Position numbers and translations under genes: made by a program. A stretch of 64,000 nucleotides of DNA, taken from Flavobacteriales bacterium. Its GTDB lineage: Bacteria; Bacteroidota; Bacteroidia; Flavobacteriales_F; PHOS-HE28. This document shows, one piece after another, positions 32,143 to 41,300 of this stretch. The stretch's first letter is position 1; every line of letters begins with the position of its first letter. The stretch is from the NCBI GenBank assembly GCA_016699575.1, contig CP064979.1, positions 1,426,001-1,490,000 of the forward strand. Direction: 5' to 3'. The notes beneath the pieces are model-generated. The model was not told the origin of the DNA. It saw only the letters and a program-made list of their open reading frames with translations, and did not search any database.

Positions 32143-34365
32143 TCACTGTAGCGTCCCGGTCACCACGTATTCCACGCGGCGGTTCACTGCATGCTCTTCC
32201 TCCGAGCATTGCACCCCTGCCACACAGTGGTTCACAAGGCGGGTGATCCCATAGCCCTTTGCGACGATGCGTTCCCGCTGAACGCCCTTGCTGCGGAGGA
32301 ACTCCAGGATGACGTCGGCGCGTCTCTGCGTCAACTTCAGTTCGGCGGCCGCATCACCGCGCGCATCGCTATGCACGCCCACCTCCACGATCAGGGCCGG
32401 GTTCACGTTCAGCCGATCGGCCAATTGCTCCAATTCCGCTTTGGCGCGTGGGTCGAGCGTGGCAGTGCCTTGCGCCCATCGCTGGTGCTTCAGCACAATG
32501 GGCACCCCCGCTGCGATCGGCTCGAACTCCAGCGCATGCGCTTCGTTCAGGTCAATGATGCCCTGCTTCACGCTCTTGGTGCTCACGGGCACGCTCATGC
32601 GCCAGAAGCCTTGCTTCTCGATCAGCACTTCGTACTCTTCGTTCGGTGTAAGACGGAAGTCGAACTCGCCGCCGTCGCCTGTGAGATCTGTTTCGGTCTG
32701 CAAGGTTTCGATGTTCACCAGGCTCACGCTCATGCCCTGCACGAACCCGAGCTTGTCGGCATAGCGGGCCACACCGCGCAACCAGATGCCGCCCTCGGGC
32801 ACCATGTGGATGTCCCGCGCCACGATCTGCTGTTCGTCGATGCGCTCGGTGCTCAAATGCGCCTCGCCATCGTAACGGCCCTTCATACGGGCCTTCAGGA
32901 TGTACTCCTTGTCCTTCTGCACCGTGAAGGAATACTTGCCGCTTGCGTCGGTGGTGGTGCTCTCCAGCACGTTGCCGTCCTTGTCGTGCAACAGCACTTC
33001 CACATCGATCACGGGTGATTCGTTCTCATCGTCGAACACCACGCCCGTGCACAGGTAACGATCCTCCAGTGGGCGCTTCAGGACGAAGGAGTAGATGTCG
33101 TCGTCGCCTGCACCGCCGGGCCGGTTGCTGCTGAAAAAGCCGCGCGTACTACTGCCATCAATGATGAAGGAGAAGTCGTCCTTGGGGCCATTGACCGGGG
33201 CCCCGACGTTCACGGCGACATTGAACCGGCCATCGCTTCCCGGTTTGGCTTGGAAAACGTCCAAGCCGCCCAAGCCGGGGTGGCCATTACTGCTGAACCA
33301 AAGCACGCCATCCTTGCCAATGAACGGGAAGGCCTCATTGTAGGGTGTGTTGATCCCCGGTCCCAGGTTCTCGGGCTCACCCCAGGTACCTCCCATGTCG
33401 CGGCACATGTATATGTCGGTGCCACCGTTCCCGCCCGGCATATCGCTCACGAAGTAGATCCGCTTGCCGTCCGGCGAAAGCGCCGGGTGGCCAACGGAAC
33501 ATTCCGGGTTGTTGTAGAGGAATTGTTCGGTGGTGGCCCACTCACCGTTGCGCCATTGTGCCTTGTAAATGGCCAATCGACTTATGCCGTTGGCGCTCTT
33601 GGCGCTCTTGCCCTTGAAGAGGTTGTTGCGGGTGAACCACATCGTGCTCACATCCTTGCTCACCACGGCGGGGCCATCGTGCAGTTTGCTGTTCACCGAA
33701 CCTTCCACCGCGTTCACGCTCAGGAGGTCGCCCGCTTCCGTGCGGGTGGCCATGTACAGGTCGAGGAAGGGCTGCGCGTTCCAAGCAGCGGAGCGCTGCA
33801 GCCCCACACGCTTGTCGCGGGCACTTGCGAAGATCACGCGGTCGTCATCGAGCCAGGTCGTGCCGAAGTCACTGTAAGCGGTGTTGGTGCTCACGGGCTT
33901 CACCTCCCAGCGGTCGGCATCGAGCATGAACTTCCGGGCAAAGTCCTGGATGTTGCTGCGCCGCGGGGCCCCCTCGCGCATGGTCATCGCCAAGTAGCGG
34001 TCCATCCACTCCTCGGCCTCCTTGTACTTGCCGTTGCCTTTCAGCGCTTGGGCATAGTTGTACAGGTCCTGCGGCTCGCGGTTCAGGAACTTCACGGTGA
34101 TCGCGTACCACTTCTCGGCCTCTTCCGTGTTGCCCAGCTTCATATAGCACTCGGCCAGGCGCTTGGTCACATGCTCGTTCACAGCGCCTTTGTCAGCGGC
34201 GATCCCGTAGTGCTCGATGGCTTCAGCGAAGGCCATCTCCTTGAAGAACTTGTCGCCGATGCGGATCCGTGCATCCGCGCTTCCTTGGGCAGCTGCCGCA
34301 TGCTGCATGACCAACAGCACCGCAACGGGTGCGAGGAACTTGCGGGTGGCGCGCTTCACCATCAT
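32143..34365 (-). CDS. PorE-like OmpA protein (TPR, propeller, CRD, OmpA) linked to T9SS
   Basis: After a signal peptide (FLAPVAVLLVMQHAAAAQ) the order of domains is: TPR-like helices (residues 25-130), a PD40-type beta-propeller (SVGHPALSPDGKRIYFVSDMPGG, LWFSSNGHPGLGGLDVFQA, STRGFFSSNRPGGAGDDDIYSF), a carboxypeptidase-regulatory-like domain (LCTGVVFDDENESPVIDVEV) and an OmpA C-domain (LEQLADRLNVNPALIVEVGVHSDARGDA, LTQRRADVILEFLRSKGV). This four-part layout is that of PorE, which anchors the T9SS complex to peptidoglycan, and of related SprF-linked OmpA proteins. It follows PorP/SprF by one base, so the pair is co-translated. Whether it is the core PorE or an adhesin-specific paralogue is not decided. 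Confidence 0.88.
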   Translation of the reverse strand: MMVKRATRKFLAPVAVLLVMQHAAAAQGSADARIRIGDKFFKEMAFAEAIEHYGIAADKGAVNEHVTKRLAECYMKLGNTEEAEKWYAITVKFLNREPQDLYNYAQALKGNGKYKEAEEWMDRYLAMTMREGAPRRSNIQDFARKFMLDADRWEVKPVSTNTAYSDFGTTWLDDDRVIFASARDKRVGLQRSAAWNAQPFLDLYMATRTEAGDLLSVNAVEGSVNSKLHDGPAVVSKDVSTMWFTRNNLFKGKSAKSANGISRLAIYKAQWRNGEWATTEQFLYNNPECSVGHPALSPDGKRIYFVSDMPGGNGGTDIYMCRDMGGTWGEPENLGPGINTPYNEAFPFIGKDGVLWFSSNGHPGLGGLDVFQAKPGSDGRFNVAVNVGAPVNGPKDDFSFIIDGSSTRGFFSSNRPGGAGDDDIYSFVLKRPLEDRYLCTGVVFDDENESPVIDVEVLLHDKDGNVLESTTTDASGKYSFTVQKDKEYILKARMKGRYDGEAHLSTERIDEQQIVARDIHMVPEGGIWLRGVARYADKLGFVQGMSVSLVNIETLQTETDLTGDGGEFDFRLTPNEEYEVLIEKQGFWRMSVPVSTKSVKQGIIDLNEAHALEFEPIAAGVPIVLKHQRWAQGTATLDPRAKAELEQLADRLNVNPALIVEVGVHSDARGDAAAELKLTQRRADVILEFLRSKGVQRERIVAKGYGITRLVNHCVAGVQCSEEEHAVNRRVEYVVTGTLQ

Positions 34366-34366
34366 C

Positions 34367-35320
34367 TCAGAAGTAACGTGGGGTGATGGTGCGGCCTTTG
34401 GCGTAGCGGAAATCGTAGCTGATCATCAGCTCGTGCGTACCACTGTTGTAGGCGCCCAGGGCGGAGGTTGTGAGGTCGAAGGCATAGCCCATGCGCAGTT
34501 GCTGCGTGAGCAGGTATTGGGCCATGAGCCCGAACGAGTCGCCTAGGCGGTACATGGCACCGAACCACACGCGCTCGCGCAGCAGGAAGTTGGCGTTCAC
34601 ATCGAACGAAAGAGGAGCACCTTCCACGGCGCGTGCCATGATGCTCGGCTTGAACTTCAGCTCCGTGCCGAGGTCGAGCACGGCACCGGCCACCACGAAA
34701 TAGTGGCGTGCTTCGCTCGCGGTGGTCACCACTTGTGCGGCGGTAGTGTTCAGTTCATTGGTTAACAGCTTGGGCGCGCTCAGGCCTACATATGCGCGCG
34801 GCGTGTGCCAGTAGATGCCGAACCCGAAGTTGGGCAGGAACTGACCACCAAGGTTCTGGTTGCTGGGGTCGTTCTCCACGGTGCTGAGCCCGGCGAGCTC
34901 GGCTTGGAACAGGTTCCCGCCACCCTTCAGGCCGAACGCCAACCGCGACTTAGCTCCGGTACGGATGCGGTAGGCCAGATCGATGTACGCACCGGTTTGT
35001 GAAACCGGTCCGGCCTTGTCGTTGATGACACTGAAACCGATGGCCAGGCTCTGCTTCCCCAGCGGAGCATGCACCGCGAGTGTCTGCGTGCTCGGGGCAC
35101 CGTTGAACCCGGTCCATTGATGGCGCGAGAGCACCATCGCCGTCAGCACATCGCCACTGCCCGCGTAGCCCGGGTTGAACGCCAACGTGTTGAACATGTA
35201 CTGGCTGAAGAGCGGGTCCTGTTGGGCGGATGCCGTGTTCAACGCACAGCCCGCAGCGAGCAACATACCGCACACGAACGCCTTCGAACGTGGCACTGTC
35301 GGGGTTGCGCGCATCCTCAT
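34367..35320 (-). CDS. PorP/SprF family T9SS outer-membrane protein
   Basis: The 317 residues show a signal peptide (LLAAGCALNTASAQ) followed by QQDPLFSQYMFNTLAFNPGYAGS, the hallmark start of PorP/SprF proteins. The rest is a series of amphipathic beta strands ending in the typical C-terminal strand YDFRYAKGRTITPRYF, as expected for an outer-membrane barrel. SprF-type proteins are dedicated to secretion or attachment of adhesins with CHU_C domains, such as SprB in F. johnsoniae. Here it is coupled by an ATGA overlap to the giant adhesin upstream, a textbook pairing. Confidence 0.95.
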   Translation of the reverse strand: MRMRATPTVPRSKAFVCGMLLAAGCALNTASAQQDPLFSQYMFNTLAFNPGYAGSGDVLTAMVLSRHQWTGFNGAPSTQTLAVHAPLGKQSLAIGFSVINDKAGPVSQTGAYIDLAYRIRTGAKSRLAFGLKGGGNLFQAELAGLSTVENDPSNQNLGGQFLPNFGFGIYWHTPRAYVGLSAPKLLTNELNTTAAQVVTTASEARHYFVVAGAVLDLGTELKFKPSIMARAVEGAPLSFDVNANFLLRERVWFGAMYRLGDSFGLMAQYLLTQQLRMGYAFDLTTSALGAYNSGTHELMISYDFRYAKGRTITPRYF

Positions 35321-38300
35321 CGGTTCAAGTAGACAAAACCCCGCAGCGCTTCCGCACCGGGTGTGAGTTCAAGGATGTAGTAGTAGGTGCCTGCCGGCAA
35401 GTCGCCCGGTATCGCGGCGCTGTTGCTGGTGCCGTCCCAAACAATGTTGTCATTGTCGTAGCCGGTGGCCTGGTACACTTCGTTGCCCCACCGGTTGAAG
35501 ATGACGATGGTGTTGCGCGGGAATCCTTCAATGCCCGGTATGGTGAACTGTTCATTGATGTCGTCGCCATTGGGCGAGAACGACTCCGGTACGAAAACAT
35601 CGTCTTGGTATTCGCACGGTGAGCCACCACTGATGGACTTCGCGCCGCAACCGAACTGGTCATCGACCGTGATGGCGTAATCCGCACTGTTGATGATAGG
35701 CGCACTGGTGAAAACGTATGGCGGACCTGCACTTATGGTTCCTTCCACGCCCTCGACCACGTAGCTGGCCGGATCACCGTTGGTGATGGTGAAGCTGACC
35801 GTGTACGTCCGTTCCTCCTCGTTGCACTCCGTCACTACACTGATCACCTCAACGCCATCGACAACGGTGACCTTCACAGTGGCGTTATCGCTACCGCAGG
35901 CTTCCACATCGACCGTGTAGAGGAAATCGTATTCGCCGGGCACAACCCCTGTTGCATCGAAGGTTCCTCCGCTCAAGCCGCCGGTGTTGTCCACGTCATT
36001 CCACGTTCCGCCGATCTGCGGCGTGCCGTTGAGCCCAGCGAAGAGGATCAAAGCTGTCGCGCTATCGCATGTGAGCAACTGGCCGTTGGTGCCAGCGTCG
36101 GGCAGTTGGTTCACCACGATGGTGAGCGTTGCGCTGCTGTCCGCGCAAGGCGCAGTGCCTGCGATGGTGTAGGTATAGTCACCGGCCGGGTCCACCGCGG
36201 GGTTGAAGTTGCCATTGCTGTTGCCACCACCGGGTGCTGTCCAAACCCCACCGTTCATCGGTGAGCCGGCGAGGAGATCGGCCATCGCGAACACGGCGCC
36301 CGTCGTGCACACCACGATGCTGCTATCACCGCCGGGATCAGGGAAACCGGAGGTCGGGGAAATGTGCACCAACGTGGAAACATCACCGCACGCTGTACTG
36401 GTCACCGTGTAGGAGAAGGGATAAGGCCCGCCAGGGGGCAGTTCGCTCACGTTCACCTGGCTGCCGGTCAGCGTCCCCGTACCGAAGACATCGGCCCAAA
36501 CACCGCCGGCATCGGGATCGCCGGTGAGCGTCGGGAACAGGTCGAAGGCTGTAAGCCCGCCACACACGGTGAGCGTGTCACCGACCCCGGGATTGGCGCC
36601 GATGACGACGTTCACGAAGACGTAGTTCGTGTCCGGGGCGCAGATCCCGGCAGATGGCACCACGTAACGGAACACGTACTGTCCGAGCGCCACTTGGGTT
36701 GCATTGAAGCAGTTGCCGCTAATCGCACCGGTCGCGCTGAGGTCTTCCCAAACGCCGGTCGCATCAGGGGTTCCGAGGAGCGCGTCCAGCAGGTCCACGC
36801 AGATCTCGCTCTGACAGGCGTCCACGGTTGCGTCATCGCCGGCATCGGGTGCGCTGGTGTTCTGCACGAACACGGTTGCCGTGTCATTGACGCACGGCGC
36901 CGAACCGATCGTGACATAGGTGTAAGTGCCTGTGGTGTCCACCGCTGGATCGAAGGTGGCCGAATGCGATAAGCCGTCCGGACCGAACCATTGGCCACCG
37001 CTGTTCGGGTTACCGGTGAGGACGGTGACCAATGAGAACGGCGCAGCGTTCGTGCATGTGTTCGTTGAACCGTTGCTTCCTGAATTGGGAGCTTGGTTCT
37101 CCGTCACCGTAACGGTGCTCACGGCTGGTGCGCACGGAACCTGACCGGTCACGGTGTACACATAGATGCCCGGGGCATCGATCGCAGGGTTGTACACGCC
37201 GCTGTGCGGCACGCTGCCCGGGCCCAGCCAAGAGCCACCAGCATCCTCGCCGACAAGCACCGTGGTCAACGCGAAGGGAGCGGCATCATCGCAAACGGTA
37301 ATGCTGCCCGGAGCACCTGCATTGGGCGCGGTACTGATGCCCACGGTGGTGGTGGACGTGTCCGCAACACAACCACCTACGGCAGGAACCACATAGATCC
37401 ACTCTCCGGCAGGGTCCACGGCAGGATCCAATGAAGGAGCATGCGGGACCAGCGATGGTGTGTACCACTGGCCGTTGCCATCAGCACCGGGGCCCAGACC
37501 TTGGTTGAGGTTGTATGAACCACCGCTGCCGCACAATTGAACAGCATCATCGTTGCCTGCGTTGGGCCCATCCACCACCGTAACGGTCAAGTCAGCACTA
37601 TCGGCCGCGCACAACGAGCCGAGACCCAACCGGTAGCGGAAGGCATATGTGCCTTGTCCGGCCTGCACGGCGTTGAACACTCCGTTGATGAGCGCACCGG
37701 TGTTGTCCAGGTCCAGCCATACGCCGCCTGCTTGCGGATTGCCGTTCAGCAGAGCTATCAGGTTCACGTTCGTTTCGCTGTCACACACATCGGCTGTGCT
37801 GTTGTTCCCAGCGTTCAGGGCGTTCACGATCTCAACGGTCACTACCGAAACATCATCCGCACAAGGCCCTGCACCGGCCACGGTGTAGGTGAACTGATAA
37901 TTGCCAGGCGCTATTCCTGAAGCATCGAAGACCCCATTGTTCAATTGCCCGGTATTGTCGTCATCGGTCCAGGCGCCTCCCAGCTGTGGCGTTCCGCCGA
38001 GGCCGCTGAAGAGGTCGATGCTCGGATCATCCACACAGGCGGTCAGCGCCCCGTCGGCACCAGCGTTGGCGGCAGGTATCTCGGTCACCTGCACGCTAGC
38101 CTGGGCCGTACCGCAAGGGAAGACACCGTTCACCGTGTAGGTGTATGTTCCGGCAGGTGTGGTCCCTGGAATGAACAGGCCGTTAGTACCGCCCGACCAA
38201 GTGCCGCCCTGCATCGGTGTTCCGGCCAACCGATCGATGAGCAGGAAAGCCGGTTCATTGCTGCACACGAGCACCGCGCTGCTGATGCCGGCATTGGGCG

Positions 38301-41300
38301 CGGTGTTCTCAATGATCGTCAGCGTGCTTTGATCATCCGGGCACGGGGTGGAGCCGTCGATGAAGTACGTGTACGCACCGGCCGGTGATACGCCCGGCTG
38401 GTAAGTCCCGCTGGCACCACCACCACCTGGTGCGGTCCATGCCCCACCGTTGTCCGGATCGCCAATGAGCTCGTCGGTCATCTGGAAAGCCGGTTCGTCG
38501 CTGCAGATGGTGATCGTGTTGTCGGTGCCCGCATCCGGAGCGGCGTACTGGATGATGGTAACCGTAGCCTGTGCGGCAGCACAAGGCGCAAGACCAGTCA
38601 CCGTGTACATGTACACTCCGGGCTCAGCGTTCGGCCCGGGGATGTAGATGCCGGGGTTCACGTCGCTGCTCGGGTCGGTCCAGGTGCCGCCACTGGTCGG
38701 GGTTCCGTTCAAGAGACCGAACAGCACGAACGGGGCGCCGTTGTCGCAGATGGTGGTGTCGTTGTTGATACCGGCGTTGGGGGCCGGGTTGATCGTAACA
38801 GTGACGATGCTCACATCCGCGGTGCACGGGGCCAGCCCAGGTACAGTATAGGTATAGACCCCACTGGGATTGCTGCCCGGCAGAAGGATGCCGCTGTGCG
38901 GGGTCCCGCCGGGGCGTGTCCATGTCCCCCCTCCCTGTTCACCGGTCAACACGGTGAGCAGGTTCACCGAACCACTGGTACTGCACACCGTGAGCGTGCC
39001 GTCCTGTCCTGCGTTCGGAGCAGGGTTCACGTTCACCGTCACGGTACTGGTCGCCGCTGCACAAGGTTGCGCGCCGGTCAACGTGTAGGTATAAGTGCCC
39101 GGGGTGCTTGAGCCCGGGATGAACAACCCGTTGAAGTTGCCTCCGCCGGGCGCGGTCCACGTGCCCCCTGGTTGTTCGCCTGTAATAAGATCGGTGAGCA
39201 GGAACGACTGCTGGTCGCTGCAAATGACCGTGCTGCTGCCGATGCCCGCGTTCGGCGCTGTGTTCAATTCCACGTCGATGGTGCTCACATCCGCCGAGCA
39301 CGGCGTTTGGCCCGGCACCGTGTAGGTGTAGGTGCCAGCAGGGTTCTGGCTCGGCACGAAAGTCCCACTGAAGGCGCCGCCTCCCGGTGCGGTCCATGTG
39401 CCGTTCGCATCCGGTGTTCCTCCCAGTGAGTCGAACAGGTTCACACTACCACCATTGCTGCACACGGTTACAGCGTTGGAGCCACCGGCATCGGATGCCT
39501 CGTTCTCGAAGATCTCCAGGGTACTCTGATCGCTACCGCACGGGGCCAGGCCCGGAACGGTGTATGTGTAAACGCCGGGATCGTGGATCGAAGGGTCATA
39601 GATCCCGCTGAAAGCACCACCGCCCGGTGCTGTCCATGTTCCGCCGAGCTGCGCGTTGCCGCCGAGCAGGCTCACCATTACGAAGGGCGATGCGCTGCTG
39701 CACGTGGTGTAGCTGGCATCGTTCCCGGCGAAGGGTGCATTGCTGATGGTGATGGTTAGGGTCGTGGAGACGTTGCCGCATGGCGCAGTACCGGGAACGG
39801 TGTAGGTATAGGCTCCCTGTGCGCTCACCCCTGGAACGAACGTGTTGCCGACGGACGACCCGCCCGGCCCCACCCACGTGCCGTTCGTGGCGGGAGACCC
39901 GTTGAGCGAATCGCGCATGCTGAAGGGCGCGGCATTGCTGCAGATGGTGATGGCATTGCTCTGCCCGGCGTTCGGAGCGGCCGTCTCCGATACAAGTACG
40001 GTAGCCTGGTCGGCCTGGCATGGCGGTGAGCCTTGCAGGGTGTAGGTGTAGGTGCCTGAGACATTGACGGCCGGGTCGTAGATGCCGTTCATGTTGCCCC
40101 CCGGGCCGTTCCACGCCCCACCGGCACCCGGCGAATTGCCAAGGAGGTTGAAGAGCGATTGCGGTGCACTGTTGCTACAAATGCTCAAAGCGCCGTTCGT
40201 TCCGGCGTTTGGCCCCAACGTGACGTTCACTGTTACGGTGCTGCTGTCGGCCGGGCAGGTAGCGGACCCCACCAACTTGTACCGGAATTGGAACGTTCCT
40301 GCCCCGTTGATCGACGCGTTGAAGAAGCCACCATTGAGCGCTGGAGTACCGCTCAATTGGGTCCACGTTCCACCTGGTTGTGCCACGCCGCTCAATGCAT
40401 CGAAGAGATCGACCGCCGCCTCTGTACTACAAGCGTTATCCACCCCGTCATTGCCCGCGTTCAACTGTTGGACCACGGTCACCTCAATGTCCGCATGATC
40501 ATCAGGGCACATGCCCGCTCCCGCCACCTCGTAACGGAAATCGTAGTTGCCCGGGCTCAGCGCTCCGGTGTTGAGCACACTGCCCGAAAGCTGGTTGGTG
40601 TTGTCGAGATCTACCCAAGTTCCCCCGGCGTCGTATGCACCAACAATAGCGGTAAAGAGATCCACGAAGGTGACGTCCTCACACACCGTGATATCACCGT
40701 CACCGCCGGCATTCGGCGCCGTCTGTACGTTCATCGTCACCGTGGCGGTTGCGCTGGTGCACGGCGCCGTGCCGGCAACCGTGTACACGTAGGCGCCCGC
40801 CGGATCGGTGCCCGGTACGAACGTGCCGTTGTGCGCACCTCCCGGTCCGCTCCACGTGCCACCAGGTTGCGGGTTGCCGTTCAGTTCCTGGAAGAGGTTC
40901 ACCGGTGGCATGTTGCTGCACACCGTGCGCGAATCGTTGCTCCCTGCGTTGGGCGCTTGCACCTGTGTCACCGTCACCGTGGCGAAATCGTTGGCGCACG
41001 GCGCGGTCCCGGTCACGGTGTATGTATAAATGCCCGGAACGCTCGTGCCCGGCGTGTAGTTGCCGCTCGCAACGATCTGGTTGTTCGGGTTCCGCCATGC
41101 TCCTCCTGGTTGTGGGCCACCGCCCAAGTGAGCGATCAGCGGGAAAGCTGCGGCATTGCTGCACACGGTCACTGCACCGTTCGTTCCGGGGTTGGGCGGT
41201 TGCACCACGTTCACCGTCGCGAAGGCCGTGTCATTGTCGCACGGCGCAAGCCCAATCACCACGTAACGGTATTGGCCTGCGGTGCTGGTCCCAGGAACGA